Shown here: positions 26,317 to 35,833 of the stretch, piece after piece
Position numbering within the stretch: position 1 is the first letter of the stretch
How the letters are laid out: every line of letters starts with the position of its first letter
Source of the DNA: an uncultured Roseobacter sp.
GTDB taxonomy: Bacteria; Pseudomonadota; Alphaproteobacteria; Rhodobacterales; Rhodobacteraceae
Reading direction: 5' to 3'
Assembly: GCF_947488185.1 (NCBI RefSeq)
Contig: NZ_CANKYM010000002.1
Coordinates: 1-64,000, forward strand
Length of the DNA: 64,000 nucleotides
Translations under genes and position numbers: made by a program
The notes under the pieces: model-generated
What the model was told of the DNA's origin: nothing
The model's database searches: none
What the model saw: only the letters and a program-made list of their open reading frames with translations

Positions 26317-26841
26317 ATGAACCGCTTCCCCCTCAAAATTGCAGGTGCCGCCATTGCGCTGACCATCGCGTCTTCGGCCTGGGCCGGTGATCAATACGTT
26401 GATCCGACCGGGTTCGCCGTTTCCGGATATGACGTCGTGGCCTATTTCGACCTCGAACAGAACCCGGTCGGCACGGCGCAGCCTGCGGCGGTGCCCGGTG
26501 ACAAGGATATCACATCGACCTATAATGGCGCGACGTTCGCGTTCTCGTCCGAAGCCAACAAGGCCGCGTTCGAGGCCGATCCCGAAAAATATGTGCCGCA
26601 GTACGATGGCCATTGCGCCTATGGTGTGGCCAAGGGCGGCAAGGTGCCCGGCAACCCCAACCTGTGGCGTATTCTGGATGGTAAACTCTATCTCAACATC
26701 ACCCAAAACGTCGTGGGCTTCTGGGAAGAAGACATTCCCGGCAACATTCAGCTCTCTGAAGCGAATTGGGTCGATATCGAAGCGGCGCCGGCCTCCGACC
26801 GGGCAATCCCGCAGTTTGAAAGTGCAGCACCGGTTGAATGA
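26317..26841 (+). CDS. Periplasmic YHS-domain protein
   Basis: A 174-residue exported protein. Residues 1-23 form a signal peptide (MNRFPLKIAGAAIALTIASS, then AWA). The mature part carries a YHS-like domain (FAVSGYDVVAYF and YNGATFAFSSEANKAAFEADPEKYVPQYDGHCAYGVAKG), a fold associated with metal or sulfur handling. The start is ATG 26317 with GGAG 7 nt upstream; longer frames begin upstream without one. Its stop overlaps the start of the rhodanese gene, and a secreted esterase follows, so the three look like one exported-protein operon. Confidence 0.85.
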   Translation: MNRFPLKIAGAAIALTIASSAWAGDQYVDPTGFAVSGYDVVAYFDLEQNPVGTAQPAAVPGDKDITSTYNGATFAFSSEANKAAFEADPEKYVPQYDGHCAYGVAKGGKVPGNPNLWRILDGKLYLNITQNVVGFWEEDIPGNIQLSEANWVDIEAAPASDRAIPQFESAAPVE

Positions 26842-27338
26842 TCATGACTGAGAAGGACCTGCCTTCTCGTTCCCCGGAAGCCTCGCCGCGTCTGACGCGG
26901 CGGGGCTTCTTGGCGCTGGGTGCCATTTCCGTGGTCACGGCAGGTGCGGTGGCGTCACGATGGTTCAACATCTGGGCCGAGACGGGCGAGAACGCGCTGA
27001 GCGCGCCTCAGGCCCATCAGGCGGCCCTGTCCGGTGATATCCTTTTGGTCGATATCCGCAGACCGGACGAATGGGCGCTCACAGGCGTCGGCGAAGGCGC
27101 GATAACGCTCGACATGCGGCGCGAAGATTTTACCGAAGCGCTTCTGGCCGCCGTGCAGAACGACACCACACGCCCCGTTGCCCTGATTTGTGCGCGCGGC
27201 GTGCGATCTCGCCATCAGAGCGCGAAACTGACTAAGGCCGGGTTCACGCGCATTATCGACGTGCCCGAAGGCATGCTGGGCTCCGGTGCCGGGCCCGGCT
27301 GGATCAAACGCGAACTGCCCCTGCGCAAGGAGAGTTGA
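26838..27338 (+). CDS. Tat-exported rhodanese-like protein
   Basis: A 166-residue protein whose N-terminus carries a twin-arginine signal (LTRRGFLALGAISVVTAG, about residues 20-37), followed by a rhodanese domain (about 55-160). VDIRRPDEW opens the domain and the catalytic Cys lies in LICARGVRS. Rhodaneses transfer sulfane sulfur or act as binding modules. Periplasmic export of a single-domain rhodanese is less common. The ATG overlaps the YHS stop as ATGA; an ATG two codons later (26844) is equally possible. The pairing with a YHS protein suggests joint sulfur or metal work, which is inference. Confidence 0.83.
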   Translation: MIMTEKDLPSRSPEASPRLTRRGFLALGAISVVTAGAVASRWFNIWAETGENALSAPQAHQAALSGDILLVDIRRPDEWALTGVGEGAITLDMRREDFTEALLAAVQNDTTRPVALICARGVRSRHQSAKLTKAGFTRIIDVPEGMLGSGAGPGWIKRELPLRKES

Positions 27339-27339
27339 G

Positions 27340-28176
27340 ATGAAACGGTTCCTCGCGCTGGTCGCCGCCGCTTGGTTGGGCGGGGCGGCACCGTCGCATG
27401 CCGCTTGTGGCGAAGACACGGGGGCCTGCTCGATTGAGATGGGAACCTATCACGCGCGCCTGCCTGAGGCTCCCGTCAAGGGCGCGATACTCTATTTGCA
27501 TGGGTTCGGCGGGTCGGGCGAGGGCGCGCTGCGACCCAAGGACTGGGTGAACACGGCGCTTGACCGTGGCTATGTGTTGATCGCGCCGGATGGGTTACCC
27601 TATGCGGAGGGACGCGGGCGTGGCTGGTCGTTCATCCCGGGCCGCCCGAAATTGCGCGATGAGCCTGCGTTCCTGCAGGCCGTGCGGGATGATGCCGCCG
27701 CCCGTTTTGGCTTCGCGGCGGAACGCGTGATCCTGAGCGGTTTTTCCATTGGCGGCTCCATGACCTCTTACATGGCCTGCGACGTGCCGGACAGCTTTGC
27801 AGCCTATGCACCGGTGGCCGGTGGTTTCTGGCGCCCGCATCCGACCGACTGCGCGGGACCCGTGCGCCTGTTGCACACCCACGGGTGGACAGATGGCACC
27901 GTGCCGCTCGAAGGCCGTGTTCTGCGCGGTCATGACGTGACGGATCCGGAGGCGCTGGTGCAGGGGGATATCTTCTACACGCTGCGCATGTGGCGCGAGG
28001 TAAACGCCTGCAACCAATTGCGCGCGGACCGATATGTCACCAAGGGCGACTTTATGCGCCGGGCATGGGATCGCTGTGCCGACGGCTCCGCATTGGAATT
28101 TGCGCTCTTTCCCGGTGGGCACGTCGTGCCGCAAGGCTGGGCAGGCATGATGCTGGACTGGTACGAGGGGCTTTGA
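27340..28176 (+). CDS. Secreted polyhydroxybutyrate-depolymerase-like esterase
   Basis: A 278-residue alpha/beta hydrolase of the LpqC/PHB-depolymerase-like family. It has a signal peptide (MKRFLALVAAAWLGGAAPSH, cleaved near AAC), an oxyanion segment LYLHGFGGSG, the nucleophile elbow GFSIGGS near residue 133, and a His in the C-terminal GGHVVPQGW. Several Cys could form disulfides. It would hydrolyse an ester outside the cytoplasm. AAGGAG before ATG 27340 and only 1 bp after the rhodanese stop place it in the same operon. The actual substrate (PHB oligomer, feruloyl ester or other) is not decided by the sequence. Confidence 0.82.
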   Translation: MKRFLALVAAAWLGGAAPSHAACGEDTGACSIEMGTYHARLPEAPVKGAILYLHGFGGSGEGALRPKDWVNTALDRGYVLIAPDGLPYAEGRGRGWSFIPGRPKLRDEPAFLQAVRDDAAARFGFAAERVILSGFSIGGSMTSYMACDVPDSFAAYAPVAGGFWRPHPTDCAGPVRLLHTHGWTDGTVPLEGRVLRGHDVTDPEALVQGDIFYTLRMWREVNACNQLRADRYVTKGDFMRRAWDRCADGSALEFALFPGGHVVPQGWAGMMLDWYEGL

Positions 28177-28389
28177 GCACAGCGTTGCGCGGCAAGCCGC
28201 CCGGGCGTCCAGACCGATCAACCGGACACACCGCACAGGTCGGAGGTAGGCCAGAAGCGCGCGTGTGACAGGGCCGAGATCCAGTAGCCGCTCCAACTCC
28301 TGAGGGCACCTGTCCCGTCTAGAAAAGTGCGGGTGCCAGTCTATGGCGCGAACTTGAACGCCCCCAATTCTCAAAGTCCGGTGCCGGAG

Positions 28390-30294
28390 TTATTCAGCGG
28401 GAAGCTGGCCTGCGTCCAATAGATTGCGCAGCCGCGATCTCTCAAGTCGCGCGCGGCCGACAATGGCGGGTTCGCGAATGGTGTGCGGGCTTTGCATCCG
28501 CAGCCCGCCCGGCAGTGCGCGCGATAGTGGCACAGCGCTGAGCGCTGACAACGGCACGGCGAGGCAGAGACTGGCGACAATCGGGATGAGCCAGAGAGAG
28601 ATAAGACCGGAAGCCAAGCCAATCAGAAGCACTGCGCCCAGTAGGGTTTCCGCCCAGTGGAACCGGATCAGCGTACGTAGCGGATAGGCATGGGCATGGC
28701 GCGACTGTGTGGCCCAGGCGTCGGATTGGCCGAGCAGGGCGCGCAATACCGCGCGGGTCTGCTGGATCATCAGGATCGGCGCATAGGCAATCGACAAGAT
28801 GATTTCGACCAGAAAGGCAGTCAGGAAAGCGCCGCGTCCGCCGTAGACCCGCGTGGCCTTGGGATGCAGGGCGATGATGCCCGCCCCCACAAGCTTGGGG
28901 GTCAGCAGCATGGCGTACATGATTACCAGGAAGACGGCGGAATCGATATGGCTCATCTCCGGCGGCCAATCCGGGAAGAGCGGATTGGTCTCGTTGAAAT
29001 AGCGCACGACGTTGGTGTCCGCGTCGACGCCCAGCAGGGCCCAGATCACCAGCAAGACAAACCACGCAGGTGACAGCAAATAGCTCACTGCGCCGTGGAA
29101 GAGATGAAAGCGCGACACCGGGTGCAGACCCGCAGTGCCCAGCAGGCGCAGGTGCTGCAGGTTGCCACGGCACCACCGCTGGTCCCGCAGCACGTAGTCG
29201 ATCAGCGTGCCGGGCGTCTCTTCGAAACTGCCAGAGACGCGCGGCAGAAACCGCACACGCCATCCAGCACGGCGCAGAAGCCCCGCCTCGACAAAGTCGT
29301 GGCTGAGGATCAGTTCCGCCTGGCCCTTGCGCCCCTGCAAATGAGGCAGTCCGGCGGATGCCGCAAAGGCGCGCGTGCGGATGATCGCGTTGTGGCCCCA
29401 GTAATTGCCTTCGCTACGCGCCCATTTCGCCAACCCTTCGGCCAGCAACCAGCCATAGGCAATGTTGGAGAATTGCTGCAATCGGGCAAATATGGTTTCG
29501 GCTCCGATCAGCATCGGGAAGGTCTGGATCAGGCCGGTCTCGGGGTCGACGCTAAGCTCGCCTGCAAGGCGGTCGATGGCGCGCCCGGTCATCAGACTGT
29601 CGGCGTCCAGCACCACCATGGCTTCATAGGCGGCGCCCCATCCGGTGATCCAGTCAACAAGGTTGCCGACCTTCTTATCCGTGTTGGCGGCCCGGCGGCG
29701 ATAGTGAACGGCAAACCCGTCCGGCGCGGAGGCGGCCAGATCGGCAAAGGCGCGCTGTTCATCCTCGGCAATGGCAGGGTCGCGTGTATCCGACAGCACA
29801 AAGAGCGTGTAGCTGTGTGCGCTCTGGCGTCGTGCAAGGTCGTCCAACATTGCCGTTGCATTGCCAAAAACGTCGCTCGGTACTTCGTTGTAGATGGGCA
29901 CCAGCAAGGCCACATCCATCGGGACCACCTCTTTGGGGCTGCGGCCTTGGGCCGTTTCACGGGCCAGCAGCCCGGCAATGGCCACGCCGACGGTGCTGAC
30001 AGACAGCGTAACCCAGACAAAGGTCACGCCAATCAGCGCCAGAAGCGCCCATTCCAACCCGGTCATGCCGGTCTCAGATAGCCAGCCGTGCAAGGCAGAC
30101 ATCAGCATTGCCGTGCCGATCAGTGCCGGGAGGAACAGGGCGAGCCGCCAGCCAATCGTGCGCTCAGGCCCTTGCGTCGGCGCAATCCGGGGAGTGCCCG
30201 GAGAGGCGGACAGGTCTTGGGCGCGCATCTTCAACGGCGCACGAGGAGGCATTGTTGCTGCCATCCCACCCATCGTGTCCGTACCTTCGTTCAT
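28390..30294 (-). CDS. opgH: Glucan biosynthesis glucosyltransferase OpgH (MdoH)
   Basis: A 634-residue inner-membrane family 2 glycosyltransferase that polymerises UDP-glucose into the linear backbone of osmoregulated periplasmic glucans. Membrane helices flank a cytoplasmic catalytic domain with LVPIYNE, VVLDADSLMTG (metal-binding DxD region) and DQRWCRGN (QxxRW-type motif). ATG 30294 overlaps the opgG stop as ATGA, indicating translational coupling, so I prefer it to the in-frame upstream start at 30318. It is the last gene of opgC-opgG-opgH. The protein lacks the long N-terminal extension of enterobacterial OpgH, as in other alphaproteobacteria. Confidence 0.9.
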   Translation of the reverse strand: MNEGTDTMGGMAATMPPRAPLKMRAQDLSASPGTPRIAPTQGPERTIGWRLALFLPALIGTAMLMSALHGWLSETGMTGLEWALLALIGVTFVWVTLSVSTVGVAIAGLLARETAQGRSPKEVVPMDVALLVPIYNEVPSDVFGNATAMLDDLARRQSAHSYTLFVLSDTRDPAIAEDEQRAFADLAASAPDGFAVHYRRRAANTDKKVGNLVDWITGWGAAYEAMVVLDADSLMTGRAIDRLAGELSVDPETGLIQTFPMLIGAETIFARLQQFSNIAYGWLLAEGLAKWARSEGNYWGHNAIIRTRAFAASAGLPHLQGRKGQAELILSHDFVEAGLLRRAGWRVRFLPRVSGSFEETPGTLIDYVLRDQRWCRGNLQHLRLLGTAGLHPVSRFHLFHGAVSYLLSPAWFVLLVIWALLGVDADTNVVRYFNETNPLFPDWPPEMSHIDSAVFLVIMYAMLLTPKLVGAGIIALHPKATRVYGGRGAFLTAFLVEIILSIAYAPILMIQQTRAVLRALLGQSDAWATQSRHAHAYPLRTLIRFHWAETLLGAVLLIGLASGLISLWLIPIVASLCLAVPLSALSAVPLSRALPGGLRMQSPHTIREPAIVGRARLERSRLRNLLDAGQLPAE

Positions 30295-31814
30295 CCCGTT
30301 GTCCACCGGTAGAGCCAAACCTCGCTGAGCGGCGTGCCATCGAGACGCAGTTGCGCCCTGAATTCGATGTATCTGGCCTCACCCGCCTGAAAGGTGAACG
30401 CCAAGCGGGGTCCATTGGTTTCAGGATTTCTTTGCACCAGCCCGTCGGACAGCGTGCCATCGCTGCCGCGCAGGATGATATCGAGCCGTGACAGATCGTC
30501 AGGCACCAGCGCGCCATCTTCGAAATCGATGGTGACCACCTTGCCGCCTTCGGGGCGCCCGCCTATGGCCGTGCTGAGTACGCGCAGCGGCATGTCAGCC
30601 TTTGGGGCCGGATCGTCGCCCCAATCCATCAGGTAGCTCATCTGGTGACTTTGTCCGGCCAGAATGGGTTCTGACGGGCGCCAATAGGCGACGATATTGT
30701 CGTAAATCTCCAGATCAGCCGGGATCTCGACCAGGGTGACCGAGCCTTGCCCCCAGTCCTCCTGCGGGGTGATCCACAGGGAAGGTCGCGAGTGGTAAAG
30801 TGCTTCGAGATCGGCGTAGTCACGGAACTCACGCGGGCGCTGCATCAGGCCAAAACCGCGCGGATTATTGTCGGAAAACGCGCTGATCTGCAGCGTCAGC
30901 GGATTGGCAAGCGGCCGCCAGATCGTCTCGCCCGCGCCGTTGTGGATGAGCAGGCCATCACTGTCGTGCACTGCGGGGCGGAAGTCGTCGAAACGCTGGC
31001 GCATTGTCTCGTCGAAGAGGAACATCGAAGTGAGCGGGGCAATGCCCACATGGTCCATATCGGTCCGCGCGAAAATTTCCGCCGAGACCGCCATGCGCAG
31101 CGTGTCGCCATGGGCGATATCAAACCGGTAGGCACCAGTGCAACTGGGGCTGTCGAGCAGGGCGTGCAGCACGACCGACCCGGACCCCGGTTGCGGTGTC
31201 TCCAGCCAGAAGGCGGTGAAGTCAGGGAACTCCTCGCCCATCGGATCGCCAGTCTTGAGCGCAAGGCCGCGGGCAGACAGACCATATGTCTCGCCCGTGC
31301 CGATCCCCCGGAAATAGCTGGCACCTTGGAAGACGGCATATTCCTGAAAGATGCCCGCCTGCTCCAGCTCCGCCCGCAGGCGCAGTCCGGAATAGCCCAG
31401 CGTCGCATCGATCTCGACATCCGGGAACTTATCGGTGCTGTCGAAAACGCCCATGTCAAAGGCGAGGGGCCGTGCGGCGCCGTTGTCGACGACATTGATC
31501 TCCACCGCCTGCGGAAAATACAGACCGGGCGGAAAGACATCGACGCGTTGCGGTCTGAGCGAGCCTTCCCAGAGCGCGTTGCGCCCATCGAACCAGATCT
31601 TGCGATATTGGTCATAAGTCAGGTTGCGCCAGCTTTCGGGGATCAGCGGACGGGGGGTGTAATCCGCCTCTGCCAAAGCCACCGCACGGGCGCGCACGGT
31701 GGACGCATCGAAGGGTTGCGCATCCCCAAGTTGCAATCCGGGCTCCTCGGCGAAGCTGGCCGATGGCACCGCAGCCAGTGCGGCAAGGGATTTCAGAACA
31801 TCGCGACGTAGCAT
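30291..31814 (-). CDS. opgG: Glucan biosynthesis protein OpgG (MdoG)
   Basis: A 507-residue periplasmic protein of the OpgG/OpgD family, needed to shape or branch osmoregulated periplasmic glucans after OpgH makes the backbone. The signal peptide contains RRDVLKSLAALAAVPSASFA, a twin-arginine-like sequence. The mature protein shows family segments such as YDQYRKIWFDGRNALW, the FRGIGTGETYGLSARGLAL region, and SSMFLFDE-like text (TSMFLFDETMRQRFDDFRPAVHDSDGL). The length is normal. It is coupled on both sides: its ATG shares one base with the opgC stop, and its stop overlaps the opgH start. Confidence 0.92.
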   Translation of the reverse strand: MLRRDVLKSLAALAAVPSASFAEEPGLQLGDAQPFDASTVRARAVALAEADYTPRPLIPESWRNLTYDQYRKIWFDGRNALWEGSLRPQRVDVFPPGLYFPQAVEINVVDNGAARPLAFDMGVFDSTDKFPDVEIDATLGYSGLRLRAELEQAGIFQEYAVFQGASYFRGIGTGETYGLSARGLALKTGDPMGEEFPDFTAFWLETPQPGSGSVVLHALLDSPSCTGAYRFDIAHGDTLRMAVSAEIFARTDMDHVGIAPLTSMFLFDETMRQRFDDFRPAVHDSDGLLIHNGAGETIWRPLANPLTLQISAFSDNNPRGFGLMQRPREFRDYADLEALYHSRPSLWITPQEDWGQGSVTLVEIPADLEIYDNIVAYWRPSEPILAGQSHQMSYLMDWGDDPAPKADMPLRVLSTAIGGRPEGGKVVTIDFEDGALVPDDLSRLDIILRGSDGTLSDGLVQRNPETNGPRLAFTFQAGEARYIEFRAQLRLDGTPLSEVWLYRWTTG

Positions 31815-33055
31815 CAGTGCACCGCCTTTTTGCGCCAGGGTTGGGATTTGTACCAGCCCGCGCCGTAGGCGGTCATGACAAGCACACCCATGCCTGCAAG
31901 GTTGACGGCCACGACAGTCCAGGTGTCGCGACCGATGTTATCCATGACAAATCCGCTGACCCGCGCGATGAACATGCTCACAATGAAGACGGCGAGCGAC
32001 TGCTGTCCGACCTTCAGGATGATCGCGAGCGTGCGTTGCCAGATGCGGGCCGCGATACCGTCGCCTTGCGTTAAAAGCCGCGCACCCTTGTCGCCTGCCG
32101 CCACCCAGCAGAGATACGCAAGCGCCAGGAAATGCACATACCGCAGCAACCCGAAATCGGATTTGTCGATCAGCATCTTGTTGGCGATGCGCCAGTCGCG
32201 GGCCCAGTCGAAACCAAATTCACGCACTCCGATGTTCGACAGCGGGATGTTCATCAAAACAAGAGCCAGCGCGATGCCGAACAACAGCGGCGAGACCGGT
32301 GGCTTAGGCAACCAGCCACGCATGAAGGCAAAACCCGTAAAGAAAATGAGCTGCCAGCCAAAGGGGTTGAAGAACCACGTCCTGTCCGACCATGGCTCTG
32401 CCGGGAGGGCAAGGTTCAGGTGATCAAGTCCGACCAAAGCCAGCAGCCGTTCCTGCGCAAAGAGCCAGACAAGCCCAACAAAGGCCGCCACCAGGCCGAG
32501 ATGCACCCGGGACAATGCCATGATCAGGGGCATCATCGCCAGCACGATCATATACATGGGCAGAATGTCAAAATAGTTGGGCACGTAAGTCAGGGTCAGC
32601 AACCCAACGAGTTGCGGCCCCGGTTCGGCAAAGAACTTCCACAGGTTGAGCGTACCGATATAGACCTTATCGTAGGCCCCGGTCATGTCGATGGCGGCCA
32701 GCAAGGTCGCAACGGCAAAGAAGAGCCCGATGTGCGCCCAATAGACCTGCCAGACCCGAAAGCTGACCCGCGCCGTGCCGAGCCGCCAGCCGACGGTGTC
32801 GTATGCGCGCCCAAAGGCGATTGCAGAGGCCATGCCGGAACAGAAGACAAAGATCTCTGTCGCATCTGAAAAGCCCCAGCGCGCGGGGATCCAGGACGTA
32901 AAGAAGTTCCCCGGCGTATGGGCGAAGAGGATGATGAACATCGCAATGCCGCGAAAGAAGTCTAGACGAACGTCGCGCTGCTTGGCCACAGGGGCTGCTT
33001 CGGTGCGCGAAGGGGAGGCGCGTGGCGTCATATGGGCGGGGTCGGCAAGTGTCAT
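31814..33055 (-). CDS. opgC: OpgC-family acyltransferase for periplasmic glucans
   Basis: A 413-residue polytopic inner-membrane protein of the OpgC family. It has about ten hydrophobic segments, beginning with the acyltransferase signature DVRLDFFRGIAMFIILFAH (residues 29-47). In Rhodobacter and enterobacteria OpgC adds succinyl groups to periplasmic glucans, making them anionic. The first 28 residues are Pro/Ala-rich and probably disordered. It leads the operon, ahead of opgG, with a one-base stop-start overlap. A TPR gene ends 48 bp upstream on the same strand and could be co-transcribed. Confidence 0.9.
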   Translation of the reverse strand: MTLADPAHMTPRASPSRTEAAPVAKQRDVRLDFFRGIAMFIILFAHTPGNFFTSWIPARWGFSDATEIFVFCSGMASAIAFGRAYDTVGWRLGTARVSFRVWQVYWAHIGLFFAVATLLAAIDMTGAYDKVYIGTLNLWKFFAEPGPQLVGLLTLTYVPNYFDILPMYMIVLAMMPLIMALSRVHLGLVAAFVGLVWLFAQERLLALVGLDHLNLALPAEPWSDRTWFFNPFGWQLIFFTGFAFMRGWLPKPPVSPLLFGIALALVLMNIPLSNIGVREFGFDWARDWRIANKMLIDKSDFGLLRYVHFLALAYLCWVAAGDKGARLLTQGDGIAARIWQRTLAIILKVGQQSLAVFIVSMFIARVSGFVMDNIGRDTWTVVAVNLAGMGVLVMTAYGAGWYKSQPWRKKAVH

Positions 33056-33103
33056 GGCCGGTCTTTATGCTGTGTAAAAGGAATTGTCATCAGGGGCTTG
33101 CGA

Positions 33104-34453
33104 TCATTGTGCGGGGATCCGCCGGGCCTCTTGAATGCTGGCCAGGCGGGTGGTGGTGAAACGGTCCGGCCGTCCTGCCCGTCGGGCCAGACGGTCCGCG
33201 ATGACGGCTTCTGTCTGCTCGTAACGACCCGCGCGCAGACCCGCGTCAATGGTGATGCGGTCGAAGACGTCACGCTGGGCGTGGCTGCCGCCGATGGTTT
33301 GCAATGTCGGGCGCGCGGCTGTCAGATCGGCAAAGGCGGCGTCATAGCGCCCTTCGGCAAAGGCATTCAGTCCGGCAAGGGCCGCGACACCGGGGTCGGC
33401 ATAGCGCCTCGGCATCTCGCCGGATCTCGCAGCATCGCGGGCAAATCGCCGGGTCATTGCGGCCTTCGCCTCTGGCCGGTCGGCCCCTGTCAGCGCCAGC
33501 ATGTAATGCAGATCGGCAAAGACAACGCAGCCATCCTCGGTGCGGTTCTGTGCCAGATCCGCCAGCTCTTCCCAGCGCGGGCCGACATCCACGCCCTCCA
33601 ACTCCAGACGGACCAGAAGGGAGGTTGCGTTGGAAATGTCGCGGTAGTCGTCGGTCTTGTCGGCGCGGATCTGAGCGTCGTAGAGGCCCAGGGCAACGTC
33701 ATGCTGACCGCGGTCCATGTGCAGCAGCGCCTTGTGCCACCAGACGTGATAGCGGAAGTTGTTGCAGTGATCCCAGGCACCGGTGTTGCCTTCGATTAGC
33801 GCGATCCCCAGATCGGGCCGCGCCGTCATGTCGTAAACATGCGTGACCGCATGTAGCCCCCATGAATCGTCCGGCGCCAATGTCAGCCCCTCGCGCCCGG
33901 CGGCTTCGGCCCGGTCGTAGGCCCCGGTTTCTTCCAATGCGAAGGCGTGGCAACCCAAAGCAAATCCGCGACAGGTATGATCGGGGCCATGGGCCTCCAG
34001 CACCCGTTCGATGGAGGCGCGCATGCCGGTGGCATCCCCGAGGATGAAGCGAATGGCGTGGCTGACCTTGGCTGTTAGCGTATCTTCGGGGTGCCGCGTC
34101 AAGACGCCTTCCATTGCTGCGACAGCCTTGGTGGGGTGCCCGTCGAGCCAGTGATCCAGGGCGCGTGTCCAAGCGGCCTCGCGAAAGCTTGGGGTTGTGT
34201 TCGCGCAGGCCAGATGGGCAGCTATTGCCGCCTCTTGCGCCGTTTTCGTTAACTCCGCGCGCCCCAGCATCAGGGAGAACAACCCGCGTGCCGCATGGCC
34301 CATCGCAAAATCCGGATGGCTTGTCAGCACGGCGCCCAAATGGGTCGGCGTCGCGGTGCTATGGGCCAGAAACGCCCGCACCATGCCATTCCAGTGATCC
34401 AGCGCCGCTTGGGTAGAGAGCGAAACAGGGCTGTTACAGATATCATACATCAT
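33104..34453 (-). CDS. TPR-repeat protein, TTC38-like
   Basis: A 449-residue soluble protein made of helical TPR-like repeats resembling the TTC38 family. Examples of repeat segments are HPDFAMGHAARGLFSLMLGRAEL and HKALLHMDRGQHDVALGLYDAQI. The conserved patch HVYDMTARPDLGIALIEGNTGAWD, with following FRYHVWWHKAL, is typical. I prefer the start at ATG 34453 or the next codon; an upstream start at 34486 adds eleven poorly fitting residues. The role is unknown. It sits just upstream of opgC on the same strand, so a link to glucan synthesis is possible but unproven. Confidence 0.78.
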   Translation of the reverse strand: MMYDICNSPVSLSTQAALDHWNGMVRAFLAHSTATPTHLGAVLTSHPDFAMGHAARGLFSLMLGRAELTKTAQEAAIAAHLACANTTPSFREAAWTRALDHWLDGHPTKAVAAMEGVLTRHPEDTLTAKVSHAIRFILGDATGMRASIERVLEAHGPDHTCRGFALGCHAFALEETGAYDRAEAAGREGLTLAPDDSWGLHAVTHVYDMTARPDLGIALIEGNTGAWDHCNNFRYHVWWHKALLHMDRGQHDVALGLYDAQIRADKTDDYRDISNATSLLVRLELEGVDVGPRWEELADLAQNRTEDGCVVFADLHYMLALTGADRPEAKAAMTRRFARDAARSGEMPRRYADPGVAALAGLNAFAEGRYDAAFADLTAARPTLQTIGGSHAQRDVFDRITIDAGLRAGRYEQTEAVIADRLARRAGRPDRFTTTRLASIQEARRIPAQ

Positions 34454-34627
34454 CAGGATCGCGCCTTTATTCTCGGAACAGAACAATTCTTTAACGCAAT
34501 ATCGGCACGTGCGAAGGTTCCGGGCAGGCGGTACACGCCAACGTGAAGCCGCGTGTTAGATTTCCGCCAATGTTTCAGGAATAAGCCCGGAATACAGGCG
34601 GAATAAAGCCGATTTCGCCAGTGTGTT

Positions 34628-35833
34628 TCAGTCCGCCTTGGGCTTGATTTCAAAGGCGTCGAGCACGATCTGAGTGTCCTTCCCAAAGCGCGGCGGCGCG
34701 TGCCGGTAGGTCACGGGCGTGCGGGAGAACTTCAGAGGATTTCCCAAAAGCGCAACGCTACCACCTGCGGTATCTGTCGCCTCGACCTGCACAACCGTAT
34801 CGCGCGCCTTGGCTTGATCAGAGCTAAGCGCTTCGGCAACAGTGTGAATCGGTCCGGCAGGAACCTTCACCGCGTGGCAGCGGGCCAGGACGTCTTTGCG
34901 CTGTACATCGGCAAGGGCTGTGGTGATCTTTGCGGTCAACGCCGCGCGGTTTTCGATCCGGGCAAGGTTCGTGGCATAGGCAGGGTGCTCTGCAAGGGCG
35001 GACATGCCGAAGGCATCGCAGAACCGCGCAAACTGGGCGTCATTGCCGACGGCCAACAATACGTGCCCGTCCGCGCAGGGAAAGGCGTCATAGGGCACGA
35101 TGTTCGGGTGCGCGTTGCCGCGTCGTTCCGGCAGTTTGCCGGAAGTCAGGAAATTGGTGCCCTCGTTGATCAGCCAGGCCATTTGCGCGTCCACCAGTGC
35201 CAGATCAATGTGCTGACCCTCGCCGGTTTTGTCGCAGTGGCGCAGGGCGGCCAGAATACCGATGGTCGCGTACATCCCGCACATCACGTCGGCAATGCCC
35301 ACGCCCACCTTCATCGGCGGGCCGTCCGGGGCACCCGTCAGCGACATGATCCCACCATAGCCCTGCGCCATCAGATCATAGCCGGGCTGCGCGCTGTTCG
35401 GGCCGGTTTGGCCAAAACCCGAAATCGAGCAATAGACAAGGCCGGGATGCGCCTTCAGAAGGGTCGCGTGATCCAGCCCGTATTTCTCCAGACCGCCGGG
35501 CTTGTAGTTTTCGACCACAACATCCGCCCGCGCCGCTAGCTGGCGCACCGTGTGCTGGCCTTCCTCACTCGACAGATTGATCGATATCGACAGCTTGTTG
35601 CGGTTGGCGGCCATGAAGTAGGCCGACAGATCGGTCGGGTTGCCCGCGCTGTCCCTGGCATAGTTGGGGCCCCAGCTGCGGGTATCGTCCCCCTTGCTCT
35701 TGGGGTTCTCGACCTTGATCACGGTCGCGCCGAGGTCACCCAGCATTTGCGTGGCGGTGGGCCCGGCCAGAATGCGGCTGAGGTCCAGCACAACCAATCC
35801 GTCGAGCGCCATGGGGGTGTCAGATGCGGCCAT
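34628..35833 (-). CDS. CaiB/BaiF family III CoA-transferase
   Basis: A 401-residue cytoplasmic enzyme that moves coenzyme A between carboxylic acids. It shows the family opening LDGLVVLDLSRILAGPTATQMLGDLGA, then VIKVENP, YDLMAQGYGGIMSLTG, and the segment with the active-site Asp (VGIADVMCGMYA, around residue 170). The length is standard. The start overlaps the end of the upstream ThDP enzyme by 14 bp, so they are co-translated. The pairing recalls formyl-CoA transferase with oxalyl-CoA decarboxylase, but the ThDP partner here reads more like an acetolactate-synthase-type protein. The substrate is open. Confidence 0.88.
   Translation of the reverse strand: MAASDTPMALDGLVVLDLSRILAGPTATQMLGDLGATVIKVENPKSKGDDTRSWGPNYARDSAGNPTDLSAYFMAANRNKLSISINLSSEEGQHTVRQLAARADVVVENYKPGGLEKYGLDHATLLKAHPGLVYCSISGFGQTGPNSAQPGYDLMAQGYGGIMSLTGAPDGPPMKVGVGIADVMCGMYATIGILAALRHCDKTGEGQHIDLALVDAQMAWLINEGTNFLTSGKLPERRGNAHPNIVPYDAFPCADGHVLLAVGNDAQFARFCDAFGMSALAEHPAYATNLARIENRAALTAKITTALADVQRKDVLARCHAVKVPAGPIHTVAEALSSDQAKARDTVVQVEATDTAGGSVALLGNPLKFSRTPVTYRHAPPRFGKDTQIVLDAFEIKPKAD

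Noticed and set aside
27595..28374. Minus-strand frame antisense to the esterase gene
   Set aside because: The esterase has a signal peptide and catalytic motifs; the antisense frame has none.
29095..30081. Plus-strand frame antisense to opgH
   Set aside because: OpgH is clear by motif; the antisense frame lacks start signals and domain similarity.
30747..31811. Plus-strand frame antisense to opgG
   Set aside because: Shadow frame within a well-supported gene.
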